From: Euryarchaeota archaeon UBA171
Lineage (GTDB): Archaea > Thermoplasmatota > Poseidoniia > Poseidoniales > Thalassarchaeaceae
Direction: 5' to 3'
NCBI GenBank assembly: GCA_002497295.1
Contig: DANO01000014.1
Location: 1-37,137 of the forward strand
Length of the DNA stretch: 37,137 bases
Translations under genes and position numbers: made by a program
Notes under the pieces: generated by a model
The model's database searches: none
Told to the model about the DNA's origin: nothing
The model's input: only the letters and a program-made list of their open reading frames with translations
Part shown: positions 24,562 to 33,000 of the stretch, in pieces
How the letters are laid out: each line of letters starts with the position of its first letter
How positions within the stretch are numbered: the first letter of the stretch is position 1

Positions 24562-25278
24562 ATGGGCAAGAGGACACGTTCACAACGCAGGGGATCAAGC
24601 CCCAAGAACAGGGTCAATAGTCATCGATTCCCTGCCGCCAACTCTTTGCCAAGGGTATCTGAGCAGATGGCAGAGGTCGTCGATCTTGTACACAGCCCTG
24701 CCCACACGGCCCCGCTTGCAAAAATCCGCTTCGAAGACGGAAGTGTCGGCCACATGGGCGCACCTGATGGGATAAGCGTCGGACAGAAACTCGCCTTTTC
24801 GTCCAAGGTCAGCCTCCGACCTGGTAACGTTACCATGCTGAACAAGATTCCCGAGGGAACTCCGGTTTGTAATGTCGAAGCACGCCCAGGTGACGGCGGG
24901 AAGTTCGCAAGATCTGGCGGAAACTCAGCCTTTGTCGATACCCGCATGGGAGATAAGGTCAGAGTGCGTTTGCCAAGTGGCCGCCTGAAAGATTTGCCAT
25001 CTTCTTGCAGAGCCACGATTGGCGTACTTGCTGGCCATGGCAGGAAGGAGAAACCATTCATGAAGGCCGGTGCAGCACACAAGCGCGCCAAGGCACGAGG
25101 GAAACTATACCCGACAGTGAGTGGGGTTGCAATGAATCCAGTAGATCACCCCCATGGGGGCGGTAACCATCAGGCAGTTCACGGGCCTAACTCTGTCCCA
25201 AGAACTGCTCCACCAGGGCAGAAAGTAGGCCACATCGCGCCTAGTAGAACTGGTCGTGGAAGGGTAAGGAAGGAGTGA
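24562..25278 (+). CDS. rpl2: 50S ribosomal protein L2
   Basis: The 238-residue protein begins MGKRTRSQRRGS and contains the peptidyl-transferase-proximal signature MNPVDHPHGGGNHQAVHG, with the conserved histidine, and the end PGQKVGHIAPSRTGR. A strong GAGGAGGT lies 6 bp upstream of the ATG. Length is typical for archaea. Confidence 0.99.
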   Translation: MGKRTRSQRRGSSPKNRVNSHRFPAANSLPRVSEQMAEVVDLVHSPAHTAPLAKIRFEDGSVGHMGAPDGISVGQKLAFSSKVSLRPGNVTMLNKIPEGTPVCNVEARPGDGGKFARSGGNSAFVDTRMGDKVRVRLPSGRLKDLPSSCRATIGVLAGHGRKEKPFMKAGAAHKRAKARGKLYPTVSGVAMNPVDHPHGGGNHQAVHGPNSVPRTAPPGQKVGHIAPSRTGRGRVRKE

Positions 25279-25287
25279 GGTATTGGC

Positions 25288-25779
25288 ATGGCACGAACAA
25301 AGAAGGTATTCCGCTCACCGAAACTTGCCCGTAGGCAAGCGAGGAAGCGGAGATCCACCGTCGCCGAGCGCCGTAAGAAAGAATTCCTATGGCGAGGATA
25401 CACAATGGACGAGCTGAAAGAAGTCCCTCTATATCCCCCAGAAAGTGATCCGGATGCTCTTAGCATCGTAGCATTGCTGCCAGCCAGAGCAAGGAGGTCC
25501 TACGCAAGAGGCCTTTCAGAGGAATGCGAGAAGCTATTGCAGAAATTCGACTCAACAAATGGGATGATTAAGACACATTGTAGGAGCATGTACATCGTAC
25601 CATCCATGGTAGGTAGAACCGTTGGCGTGCACAACGGCAGACAATTTGTCAAGGTAGAGATTCAACCAGAGATGATTGGGCACGCAATGGGGGAATACGC
25701 CCCCACTCGAAAGTCAGTGAAGCACACAGGGCCCGGTGTGGGCGCAACAAGGTCTTCCAAGCATGTAGCGTTGAAGTGA
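25288..25779 (+). CDS. rps19: 30S ribosomal protein S19
   Basis: The 163-residue protein has the archaeal N-terminal extension ending KEFLWRGYTMDELKEV, and the S19 core IKTHCRSMYIVPSMVGRTVGVHNGRQFVKVEI followed by GHAMGEYAPTRK. The Shine-Dalgarno is TGAGGT, which includes the L2 stop. It sits between L2 and L22 as in all archaea. Confidence 0.98.
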   Translation: MARTKKVFRSPKLARRQARKRRSTVAERRKKEFLWRGYTMDELKEVPLYPPESDPDALSIVALLPARARRSYARGLSEECEKLLQKFDSTNGMIKTHCRSMYIVPSMVGRTVGVHNGRQFVKVEIQPEMIGHAMGEYAPTRKSVKHTGPGVGATRSSKHVALK

Positions 25780-25789
25780 GGTGAAAATA

Positions 25790-26314
25790 ATGAGCAGAAA
25801 CCAGGGACAACCTCAGAGCGGATACACCCAGCTGCTTGAGGGAGCTTTCCTAGCAACGGCAAGAGCAGTAAATGTCGACGTACATCACAAGCACTGTTAC
25901 CACATTGCCAAGTTCTTACGCGGAAAGACCACCGTCCAGGCCATTGATTACTTGGAGCGCGTAATGCGCAAGCAGGTTGCAATCCCCTACACCCGACGTT
26001 CCAGGAAAGGCAAGGGAGGCAATACCATGGCTGGTCACAGGAAGGGCAAGATGGGACCAGGGGCCTACCCCTACAAGGCTTCGAGAGAGTTCATCCGTCT
26101 GATTAACAGCGCTATGGATAACGCTAGACAGAGGTACGATACCATCGACCCTGATGAGATGGTGATAACTCACTTGGCTGCTCATAGGGGGCAAATATCC
26201 CGTGGATTCCGTCCAAGGGCGAGGGGACGAGCAACTCCAAAGAATCACTATCAAGTAAATCTAGAAATTTTCATTGAGCACTTTGGTGAAGAAGTTGAGG
26301 AAGACGAGTTCTGA
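25790..26314 (+). CDS. rpl22: 50S ribosomal protein L22
   Basis: The start is set at ATG 25790 (MSRNQGQPQSGY), preceded by TGAGGTGAAAATA in which the S19 stop is part of the Shine-Dalgarno; an in-frame GTG lies at 25781. The 174-residue protein has the L22 elements FLRGKTTVQAIDYLERVMRKQVAIPYTRR and the C-terminal hairpin region GFRPRARGRATPKNH. The tail is acidic. Confidence 0.97.
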   Translation: MSRNQGQPQSGYTQLLEGAFLATARAVNVDVHHKHCYHIAKFLRGKTTVQAIDYLERVMRKQVAIPYTRRSRKGKGGNTMAGHRKGKMGPGAYPYKASREFIRLINSAMDNARQRYDTIDPDEMVITHLAAHRGQISRGFRPRARGRATPKNHYQVNLEIFIEHFGEEVEEDEF

Positions 26315-26323
26315 GGGATTACT

Positions 26324-27019
26324 ATGGCAAAGCAGAACACAATTCGTAAGACGATCCACAGAAATGTCGAGCGTCAGTTAGTCAAGGAATATTTGCTCAG
26401 AGAAACCGAGCGTGCAGGGTATGGGGGCCTCAAATTCAATAGGACGCCCGAAGGAACTGAGGTGACCATCCAAGCTGAGATGGTCGGACGAGTGTACGGT
26501 CGAAGAGGCAAGACCATCCGGGAATTAAACGACCGTCTTAGAAATGATTTCGATCTATTCCAACCACAACTCCAAGTTGAGGAGATCGAGGAACCAAGGC
26601 TCAATCCACAGGTCATGGCTAGCCGCCTTGCTAGCTCACTGGAGCGAGGCTGGTTCTTCAGAAGAGCAGGTCACGGCACTGTCCAGAACATCATGGATGC
26701 CGGCGCGAGGGGATGTTTAGTCGTCTTGAGCGGCAAGATAACCGGGGCAAGGCACAGAGTCCAGAAGTTCCAGAAAGGACACATCAAATATTGCGGACAA
26801 GTAGCTCTAGATGTTATGGACAGTGGTTTCGCAACTGCTGTCAAGAAGCTCGGAACAGTCGGTTGCACGGTACGAATAATGCGTCCAGGTACCCGACTGC
26901 CACATGAAATCATCATCCTCGAGAGAGCCGAGGCTGGATTGCCACCGGTTGTTGAAGACGTCGCATGGAATACTGAGGAGCAGGGCAATGCTCCAAAATC
27001 TGCAGGGGAGGAGGAATGA
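26324..27019 (+). CDS. rps3: 30S ribosomal protein S3
   Basis: The 231-residue protein carries a type 2 KH domain (VTIQAEMVGRVYGRRGKTIRELNDRL, GRRGKT as the GxxG loop) and the S3 C-terminal domain with GARGCLVVLSGKITGARHR. It ends with a short acidic tail. It lies in the standard position after L22. Confidence 0.98.
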   Translation: MAKQNTIRKTIHRNVERQLVKEYLLRETERAGYGGLKFNRTPEGTEVTIQAEMVGRVYGRRGKTIRELNDRLRNDFDLFQPQLQVEEIEEPRLNPQVMASRLASSLERGWFFRRAGHGTVQNIMDAGARGCLVVLSGKITGARHRVQKFQKGHIKYCGQVALDVMDSGFATAVKKLGTVGCTVRIMRPGTRLPHEIIILERAEAGLPPVVEDVAWNTEEQGNAPKSAGEEE

Positions 27020-27020
27020 T

Positions 27021-27224
27021 ATGAGCCACCTTTCAATGCATGATATCGATAAGATGTCGATGGAGCAGATGCTCAGGCGTCTCGAGGAGATGCGTGAAGA
27101 ACTTCTCCAGCTAAGGGCACAGCAAGCACTTGGCGGATCATCTTCCAACCCAGGTGAATTCAAACAGACTCGCAGAAGTATCGCTAGACTTCTGACGAGC
27201 ATAAACAGCGAGAGGAAGGAGTAG
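27021..27224 (+). CDS. rpl29: 50S ribosomal protein L29
   Basis: The 67-residue all-helical protein begins MSHLSMHDIDKMSMEQMLRRL and has the LREELLQLRAQ-like motif (MREELLQLRAQQALGGSSSNP) and a C-terminal SIARLLTSINSER. It starts 1 bp after the S3 stop with GGAGGAATGAT upstream. The frame is open upstream into S3, but only the ATG 27021 start fits the family. Confidence 0.96.
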   Translation: MSHLSMHDIDKMSMEQMLRRLEEMREELLQLRAQQALGGSSSNPGEFKQTRRSIARLLTSINSERKE

Positions 27225-27231
27225 AGCCCAC

Positions 27232-27531
27232 ATGGCAGGTATTTGCAATTTATGTGGGCTGCCGGAAGAACTGTGTATTTGTCAGGAGATAGCGAAGGAA
27301 CAACAAACAGCAGTAATTTCTACAGCAAGAAGGAGGTATGGAAAGATGGTCACTATCGTCGACGGAATTGAGGATACGGCAATAGACATCAACCAACTGG
27401 CAAAGACTCTCAAGTCTGCATGCGCGAGCGGCGGCACAGTAAAAGGGCGAGTTATAGAACTTCAAGGCGAACACAAGAAGCGGGCTGCTAAGGTATTAGA
27501 GCAGAATGGTTACAGGGTGGAGGTGCGGTGA
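27232..27531 (+). CDS. translation initiation factor aIF1 (SUI1), zinc-knuckle N-terminus
   Basis: The 99-residue protein has a SUI1 fold (YGKMVTIVDGIEDTAIDINQLAKTLKS, ASGGTVKGRVIELQGEHKKRAAKVLEQNGYRVEV). Four N-terminal cysteines (CNLCGLPEELCIC) could bind zinc. aIF1 enforces start-codon fidelity on the 30S subunit. Its place between L29 and Rpp29 is conserved in euryarchaea. Confidence 0.96.
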   Translation: MAGICNLCGLPEELCICQEIAKEQQTAVISTARRRYGKMVTIVDGIEDTAIDINQLAKTLKSACASGGTVKGRVIELQGEHKKRAAKVLEQNGYRVEVR

Positions 27532-27791
27532 TGAGTCTGCTGAATCAACCTTGGTTAGCCATGACCATCACAGTCATCGACTCCAAGGACAATGGGCTGA
27601 TAGGACTCCAAGGAATGATCGTTGATGAGACCAAGCACACCCTGAGGGTGAGGTCATCGAAAGGGGTCCATGTGATTCCAAAGGACGTAATCAGATTCAC
27701 ACTCGATAACGGAGATACGGTCATAGAGGGGTCCAAAGTCACTCAAAGGCCAGAAGACCGAGTCAATCGAAGATACAGGAGGAATAGATGA
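27531..27791 (+). CDS. RNase P protein component 1 (Rpp29)
   Basis: The 86-residue protein starts MSLLNQPWLAMTITVIDSK and has the Sm-like Rpp29 core GLQGMIVDETKHTLRV, VIPKDVIRFTL and VIEGSKVTQRPEDRVNRR. It works with RNase P RNA in 5' maturation of tRNA. The start overlaps the aIF1 stop (TGATG); an in-frame GTG one codon upstream is less likely. Confidence 0.95.
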   Translation: MSLLNQPWLAMTITVIDSKDNGLIGLQGMIVDETKHTLRVRSSKGVHVIPKDVIRFTLDNGDTVIEGSKVTQRPEDRVNRRYRRNR

Positions 27792-28135
27792 TGGCGAAGA
27801 TAAGAGATATCGGAATCGATGTCAAGACTCCAGAGGGACAATGGGACGGAAATGAGAATTGCCCATTTTACGGCTCACTTAGGGTCCGCGGCCAGATTAT
27901 TGAGGGCAAGGTTGTCTCTGCCGTCGGAATGGACAGCTCAATAATCCTGGAACGCGAGACAACGCGTTACATGCCCAAGTATGAGAGATACCAGAAGAGG
28001 ACACACCGATACTCCGCACATCTTCCATCTTGCATAGGCGAGGTTTCCATCGGAGAAAGAGTACGGGTCATGGAATGCCGACCGCTCTCCAAGACCGTTA
28101 AATTCTGTGTTATTGAGAAGGGGGACCTACAATGA
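27788..28135 (+). CDS. rps17: 30S ribosomal protein S17
   Basis: The 115-residue protein has an archaeal N-terminus (IGIDVKTPEGQWDGNENCPFYGSLRVRG) and the OB-fold core with YERYQKRTHRYSAHLPSCIGEVSIGERVRVMECRPLSKTVKF. AGGAGG lies 5 bp upstream. Two ATGs stand in tandem (27788, 27791); both fit. The gene overlaps Rpp29 by 4 bp. Confidence 0.97.
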   Translation: MMAKIRDIGIDVKTPEGQWDGNENCPFYGSLRVRGQIIEGKVVSAVGMDSSIILERETTRYMPKYERYQKRTHRYSAHLPSCIGEVSIGERVRVMECRPLSKTVKFCVIEKGDLQ

Positions 28136-28530
28136 AGGGAATCTCGAGCTCAGTAACAAATGCTCTGCCCACTCAGGCCAAAATGGACTGCGTCGACAAC
28201 ACGGGTGCTAAGATTGTCCAACTCATGAACGTCCTCCGAAAGGGCGGAGTAGCACGAAGATACCCATCTGCAGGAGTTGGAGACTTGATTAGAGTAACCG
28301 TACGCCGCGGAACTCCCGAGATGCGCCGGCAGATATTCACCGCAGTCATCGTTCGTCAGAGGAGACCATTCCGCCGAGTCGATGGTACCTGGGTCTCATT
28401 CGAGGATAACGCGTGCGTCATCACCAACGAAAAAGGCGAACTTCGCGGATCGGACATTAAGGGCCCGATCAGCAGAGAAGCCGCAGAGCGTTGGCCTAGA
28501 ATCGCAGCAACGGCAAAGCAAATTGTATGA
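28132..28530 (+). CDS. rpl14: 50S ribosomal protein L14
   Basis: The 132-residue protein contains the L14 signature CVDNTGAKIVQLMNV, VGDLIRVTVRRGTPEMR and FEDNACVITNEKGELRGSDIKGPISREAAERWPRIA. ATGA overlap with the S17 stop indicates translational coupling. The size is standard. Confidence 0.98.
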   Translation: MKGISSSVTNALPTQAKMDCVDNTGAKIVQLMNVLRKGGVARRYPSAGVGDLIRVTVRRGTPEMRRQIFTAVIVRQRRPFRRVDGTWVSFEDNACVITNEKGELRGSDIKGPISREAAERWPRIAATAKQIV

Positions 28531-28543
28531 TGGAGGTGGATGT

Positions 28544-28981
28544 ATGTCAAGTAAGCAACCAGGTAAGCAGAGAAAGGCACAATTCAATGCACCTCTACAC
28601 GTGAAGAGGAAGCGTATCAGGGCCAGACTCAGGACTGACGACCCAGATCTCGCAGCCATCAGGACAGTTACTGTCAGGGTCGGTGACGAGGTAGAGGTTC
28701 TAAGAGGCGATTTCGGAAGTCCAAACTCCGCAAAGGCCGATTCGAGGGGCAAGAGACTTGGACAGGCACGTGGTAAAAGCGGCGTTCGAGCCAAAATCGT
28801 GGCTGTCGATACAGGTGCTGGCACAGTCCAAGTTGACGGAGTATCAATCTCAACTTCAGATGGGAAGGAGGAGCCCCTGCCCATCCATGCATCCAACATA
28901 GTGGTAGTCACCCTGGATGATACAGACCCGCTCCGAATCGGAAGAATACTCGAGCGTGCTAAAGGAGGCAGAGCAGAATGA
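28544..28981 (+). CDS. rpl24: 50S ribosomal protein L24
   Basis: The true start MSSKQPGKQRKAQFNAPLHVKRK lies 13 bp after L14, with TGGAGGTGG upstream; the open frame upstream overlaps L14 and is not coding. The 145-residue protein has a KOW motif region (VRVGDEVEVLRGDFGS) and the VDGVSIS region found in archaeal L24. Confidence 0.96.
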   Translation: MSSKQPGKQRKAQFNAPLHVKRKRIRARLRTDDPDLAAIRTVTVRVGDEVEVLRGDFGSPNSAKADSRGKRLGQARGKSGVRAKIVAVDTGAGTVQVDGVSISTSDGKEEPLPIHASNIVVVTLDDTDPLRIGRILERAKGGRAE

Positions 28982-29676
28982 GCAGTAGCCACATGAAGCG
29001 ACTTACAATGCCAAGAACATGGCCACTCCCCCGAAAGACGAATGTTTGGGTTCAGAAGCCCGATCCGTCTGGCCACCCCCTCGAGATGTGCATGCCGATC
29101 GGTATAATCCTCAGAGACGTACTCGAACTTTCAAGAAGTCAGAGGGAGTCAAAGCGAATCCTGGCTACCAAGAAGGTAATGATCGATGGCAGAGTTGTCG
29201 TTGACCATGGCCGCGCAGTCGGTCTGATGGATGTCCTAACCGTGGGCGACGACAACTACCGTTGCATCTTGGATACCAACGGTAAACTACGATACAGGGA
29301 AATATCCAAGAAAGAAGCGTCTACGAAGTTCTGTCGAATTATCAATAAGATTACGATTAAGGGTGGAAAAACGCAGTATACCCTCCATGACGGACGAACA
29401 TTCCTTTCCGAAGCTTCCGGCGATTATTCGACAGGAGATACTCTGTCCGTATCCCTCCCCGATCAAGAAATATCGGCTCACCACCCATTCGAGGCAGGAG
29501 CAACGGCCTATATGACCGGCGGTTCGCACGTCGGAGAGACTTCGAAAATCAAGGAAATCGAGATTAAGCGATCAACTAGGCCAAATGAGGTCGTATTCGA
29601 TGAGTTCGGTACTATCGCAGCATATGCATTCGTTATACCGGATGCCAAGGCACTTCCATTGGAGGCAAACTCATGA
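28978..29676 (+). CDS. rps4e: 30S ribosomal protein S4e
   Basis: The 232-residue protein has the S4e blocks HMKRLTMPRTWPLPRKTNVWVQKPDP, MPIGIILRDVLELSRSQRESKRIL and KKVMIDGRVVVDHGRAVGLMDV (S4 RNA-binding domain), then a KOW-like region with GGSHVGETSKIKEI. Found only in archaea and eukaryotes. It overlaps L24 by 4 bp (ATGA). Confidence 0.98.
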   Translation: MSSSHMKRLTMPRTWPLPRKTNVWVQKPDPSGHPLEMCMPIGIILRDVLELSRSQRESKRILATKKVMIDGRVVVDHGRAVGLMDVLTVGDDNYRCILDTNGKLRYREISKKEASTKFCRIINKITIKGGKTQYTLHDGRTFLSEASGDYSTGDTLSVSLPDQEISAHHPFEAGATAYMTGGSHVGETSKIKEIEIKRSTRPNEVVFDEFGTIAAYAFVIPDAKALPLEANS

Positions 29677-30200
29677 GCACACAGTCAAATCCGATGCTAA
29701 CTCCTCGTATCACCAAGGTTACAGTGAATATAGGGGTGGGCGAAGGAGGAAACCGTCTGATGCTCGCAGAGCGAGTTCTTGAGTCCCTCACTGGGCAGAA
29801 GCCAGTCAGGACGCTTTCGAAGAAGACCAACAGGGACTTGGGTACTAGAATAGGGGCCCCTATAGGCTGCAAGGTCACAATCAGAGAATCCGATAAAGCA
29901 AGTGAGTTCCTCAAGAACGCTCTATGGGTAAGGGAGAATACAATTCACGGCTGGTCGTTTGATAATTCAGGAAACTTGTCTTTCGGAATAGCCGATTATA
30001 CTGATTTCCCTGAAATGAAGTACGATCCTGACATCGGCATATTTGGGCTCGATGTCAACATAGTCCTTGAGCGACCCGGACACAGAGTACAAAGGCGCCG
30101 TCATGCATCTAGCAAACTACCAGGCCACCATCGTGTCTCGAGAGATGAATGCAAGGCATGGTTCAAAGATACGTTTGGAATTACAATCATGGAGGAGTGA
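29673..30200 (+). CDS. rpl5: 50S ribosomal protein L5
   Basis: The 175-residue protein shows NPMLTPRITKVTVNIGVGEGG, LTGQKPVRTLSKKTNRDLGTRIGAPIGCKVTIR and FGIADYTDFPEMKYDPDIGIFGLDV, all L5 landmarks. It binds 5S rRNA with L18. ATGA overlap with S4e. Confidence 0.98.
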   Translation: MSTQSNPMLTPRITKVTVNIGVGEGGNRLMLAERVLESLTGQKPVRTLSKKTNRDLGTRIGAPIGCKVTIRESDKASEFLKNALWVRENTIHGWSFDNSGNLSFGIADYTDFPEMKYDPDIGIFGLDVNIVLERPGHRVQRRRHASSKLPGHHRVSRDECKAWFKDTFGITIMEE

Positions 30201-30204
30201 ATCT

Positions 30205-30357
30205 ATGGCACGTGAGCATGGTGAAGAGATTGGACGCACAGTTGGTTGCCGCCGATGCGGTAGAAAGCGCGGTATGATCCGCAGACATGGACTCAGACTT
30301 TGCCGGCAGTGTTTCAGGGACGTGGCTCCTGAGATAGGATTCAAGAAATTTAATTGA
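30205..30357 (+). CDS. rps14: 30S ribosomal protein S14, zinc-binding
   Basis: The start is MAREHGEEIGRTVGCRRCG (ATG 30205) with GGAGGAGTGAATCT upstream; longer readings overlap L5. The 50-residue protein has the two zinc knuckles CRRC and CRQC and ends IGFKKFN, like other archaeal S14 proteins. Confidence 0.97.
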   Translation: MAREHGEEIGRTVGCRRCGRKRGMIRRHGLRLCRQCFRDVAPEIGFKKFN

Positions 30358-30367
30358 GGTGATATGG

Positions 30368-30757
30368 ATGCAGTTTGACCCACTCTCTGACGCTTTCGTG
30401 CGGATATACAATGCTGAACAGGCTGGCCATTACGAGGTCTCCGTTAGTCCTGCTAGCAAATTGCTAGAACGGATGCTATTGATAATGCAATCATCGGGAT
30501 ACGTGGGAGAATTCCAACGTGTATCCGATGGTCGTGGGGATGCCTTCCGTGTAGAGCTCATAGGGGCTATCAACCGATGTGGCGTAATCAAGCCAAGATA
30601 CTCGGTGAAGAGGACCGATTTCGATAAGTGGGAGTCTAGATTCCTGCCTGCTAGAGACTTCGGCTTGCTAATCGTATCTACAAATCAAGGAGTCATGAAT
30701 CATCATGACGCGAAGAAGGAGCGTGTTGGAGGACGTCTTCTTGCGTATATTTTCTGA
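30368..30757 (+). CDS. rps8: 30S ribosomal protein S8
   Basis: ATG 30368 (MQFDPLSDAFVRIYNAEQAG) matches the S8 N-terminus and is preceded by TGAGGTGAT, which includes the S14 stop; a GTG at 30359 is in frame. The 129-residue protein has KRTDFDKWESRFLPARDFGLLIVSTNQGVMNH, the S8 C-terminal signature. Confidence 0.95.
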   Translation: MQFDPLSDAFVRIYNAEQAGHYEVSVSPASKLLERMLLIMQSSGYVGEFQRVSDGRGDAFRVELIGAINRCGVIKPRYSVKRTDFDKWESRFLPARDFGLLIVSTNQGVMNHHDAKKERVGGRLLAYIF

Positions 30758-30769
30758 GAGGTGATAAAC

Positions 30770-31327
30770 ATGCCATTACTTGACAGCATCACTCACAAAA
30801 TCGACCTTCCAGAAGGCGTTTCAGCCAACCTAGACGGAGATGAGGTCACTCTCTCCAAAGACGGATCATCGATATCTAGAACTTTTAGAAGCTCACGAAT
30901 CAGCATAAATTCAGTCGATGGACAAATCCACGTGTTCTGCGATCTCCCAAGAAGGGCCCACAAGGCGTTGGCCGGAACCTGGGCCGCACATCTTAGAAAC
31001 ATGGTCAAGGGAATAGACTCCGGCTTCGAGTACAGGCTCAAGGCAGTCTACTCCCACTTCCCCATGACTCTCAAGGTCGATGGTGATGTCATGACAATAA
31101 CCAATCTATTCGGGGAGAAGGTCCCTCGCTCAGCAAATCTCCCATGGTCACCTGGAGAGGTCCAGGTTCGCGTTGAAAACAAGGTGGACGTCATAGTGGC
31201 CGGAGCCGATAGGGAGAAGGTCGGCCAGACGGCTGCTAACATAGAGCGCGCTTGTAAGATCAGGAAGAGAGACAGGAGAGTGTTCCAAGACGGAATATAC
31301 ATTGTCTCCAAGGACGGAGAGAGGTGA
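30770..31327 (+). CDS. rpl6: 50S ribosomal protein L6
   Basis: The chosen start is ATG 30770 (MPLLDSITHKIDLPEG); GTG 30761 belongs to the GAGGTGATAAAC Shine-Dalgarno. The 185-residue protein has two L6 repeats, with HLRNMVKGIDSGFEYRLKAVYSHFPM and the ANIERACKIRKRDRRVFQDGIYIV end. Confidence 0.97.
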   Translation: MPLLDSITHKIDLPEGVSANLDGDEVTLSKDGSSISRTFRSSRISINSVDGQIHVFCDLPRRAHKALAGTWAAHLRNMVKGIDSGFEYRLKAVYSHFPMTLKVDGDVMTITNLFGEKVPRSANLPWSPGEVQVRVENKVDVIVAGADREKVGQTAANIERACKIRKRDRRVFQDGIYIVSKDGER

Positions 31328-31331
31328 AAAT

Positions 31332-32012
31332 ATGGACTATGAATCAATGACCGTCGCTCAGCTGAAAGACCTCCTGAGGGAAAGAGACCTCAAAATCGGT
31401 GGAAAGAAGTCCGAACTCATCGAGCGACTCGCTGGCAGCGAGTCTTCTCCAGAACCTGTCTCAGAAGAGACTCAAAACATTGAGGAGGAAGTTGAAATCG
31501 AAGAGTCCGACGTGACTGACGAGGAGGATTTCGATGAGGAGATCTTCGACGAGGAATGGGAAGATGAAGATGAAGAATACGTGACTCGTCAGAAACCCGT
31601 CTTGGATGATGAGACAAAGGCAGCGCTTCTAACAAGAAAATCACAGCGGTCCTCGATGCCCAAGTTCAGGCGTCAGGAATGGTTCCGCTATTTCAGATTG
31701 GCCAGAACAGGGTGGAGGAAGCCTAAGGGCTACCAATCAAAGCAGCGACTCAATATGAAGTACAGGACCCCCATGGTAAGGATTGGACACAGAAAGATAG
31801 CATCAGTAAGAGGATTACACCCCTCAGGTTTCGAGGAAGTCCTTGTTAACACACTCTCAGAGCTGGATGGGCTCGATCCAGAGCGCCAGGCTGTTAGAAT
31901 CGGGTCAAAGGTTGGCAACAGGAAGCGCTCAGTAATACATGACCGCGCAGATCAACTAGGCCTTAGGGTACTCAACAGGCGTAGAATTCAGAGGAAGGGG
32001 GATATGAGATGA
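31332..32012 (+). CDS. rpl32e: 50S ribosomal protein L32e with N-terminal SAP-like domain
   Basis: The 226-residue protein has an N-terminal SAP-like helix-extended-helix (residues 6-34, MTVAQLKDLLRERDLKIGGKKSELIERL). A very acidic linker of about 50 residues follows, then the L32e core from about 105 (FRRQEWFRYFRLARTGWRKPKG, PMVRIGHRKIASVRGLHPSG). A normal archaeal L32e is about 130-150 residues when it lacks an extension. The SAP fold commonly binds DNA or RNA. ATG 31332 follows GAGAGGTGAAAAT; an open frame upstream reads into L6. Confidence 0.93.
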   Translation: MDYESMTVAQLKDLLRERDLKIGGKKSELIERLAGSESSPEPVSEETQNIEEEVEIEESDVTDEEDFDEEIFDEEWEDEDEEYVTRQKPVLDDETKAALLTRKSQRSSMPKFRRQEWFRYFRLARTGWRKPKGYQSKQRLNMKYRTPMVRIGHRKIASVRGLHPSGFEEVLVNTLSELDGLDPERQAVRIGSKVGNRKRSVIHDRADQLGLRVLNRRRIQRKGDMR

Positions 32013-32485
32013 TAATCTCGAACCAGAAGAGACTCGCTGCGGACATACTCTCCAGAAGAGAGGGCCGCACAGTAGGTATTCACAGGATATGGATCAACCC
32101 GGACTACCTTGATGAGGTCACCAACGCAGTTCAGAAGGACGATATCCGACAACTCATAGAAGAGGGCATCATAAAGGCCAAGCCATTGGTTGGAAACAGC
32201 AGGGGGCGAGCACGCAAAGCCGAATACCAGAAGGCCAAGGGTAGAAGGAAAGGCCACGGCTCAAGAAAGGGAACTGCGAATGCTAGGAACCCGAGAAAGC
32301 ACCGTTGGATGAAGACAATTCGGGCCCAGCGCAGAACCTTGAAGGATATGCGATCTGACAGCACCATATCTCCAAGCCAGTACCGTTACTTCTACAGGAA
32401 GGCGAAAGGTGGGTCTTACAGGTCAGTGGCCCATCTAAAGACCAATATCGAACTCGAAGGAATCGAGATAGGGAGTGAGGCATGA
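32009..32485 (+). CDS. rpl19e: 50S ribosomal protein L19e
   Basis: The 158-residue basic protein has LAADILSRREGRTVGIHRIWINPDYLDEVTNAV and KGRRKGHGSRKGTANARNPRKHRWM, the L19e landmarks, then a helical arm ending with YRSVAHLKTNIELEG. Found only in archaea and eukaryotes. It overlaps L32e by 4 bp. Confidence 0.98.
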   Translation: MIISNQKRLAADILSRREGRTVGIHRIWINPDYLDEVTNAVQKDDIRQLIEEGIIKAKPLVGNSRGRARKAEYQKAKGRRKGHGSRKGTANARNPRKHRWMKTIRAQRRTLKDMRSDSTISPSQYRYFYRKAKGGSYRSVAHLKTNIELEGIEIGSEA

Positions 32486-33000
32486 TGCCATCAGGAAAGA
32501 ATCAGAGACTCCGCTACAAGCGTCGTGAGAATGGCCTTACAGATTACAGGAGAAGACTTCGAATGCTCAGAGGAGGACTCCCGAGAGCAGTAGTCAGGGT
32601 GAGCAATACTCAGATGACCTGTCAAGTAGTCGAATATGCCACTGAAGGAGACAAGGTACTGGTCGAAGTGAAGACATCCTCGCTCATAGAGAAGCACGGA
32701 TGGCCTATCGACGCCTCCAGAAAGTCAATACCTGCGAGCTACCTAACAGGTTTCGCATTAGGGAAGAAGGCAATAGCGGCGGGCTGCGACACTGCCATTC
32801 TAGACATAGGCCTAGCAGCTTCTACCAAGGGCAATAGGGTCTATGCAGCTTTGAAGGGCATGATCGACGCTGGACTCGAAATTCCCCATGGAGAAGACGT
32901 TCTGCCCTCCGAGGAGAGAATCATGGGGTCTCACATAGACGACTCACTGGCAACTTCCGTTGAATCTACTAAGAAAAGCATCGAGGAGGCACACGCATGA
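32482..33000 (+). CDS. rpl18: 50S ribosomal protein L18
   Basis: The 172-residue protein binds 5S rRNA. It shows YKRRENGLTDYRRRLRMLRGGLPRAVVRVSN and the AAGCDTAILDIGLAASTKGNRVYAALKGMIDAGL segment. Two tandem ATGs start it, overlapping the L19e stop. Confidence 0.97.
   Translation: MMPSGKNQRLRYKRRENGLTDYRRRLRMLRGGLPRAVVRVSNTQMTCQVVEYATEGDKVLVEVKTSSLIEKHGWPIDASRKSIPASYLTGFALGKKAIAAGCDTAILDIGLAASTKGNRVYAALKGMIDAGLEIPHGEDVLPSEERIMGSHIDDSLATSVESTKKSIEEAHA

Noticed and set aside
26904..27020. Upstream extension of L29 within S3
   Set aside because: The reading runs through S3 coding sequence and the family N-terminus begins at 27021. The same reasoning applies to upstream extensions of L23, L24, S14 and L32e.
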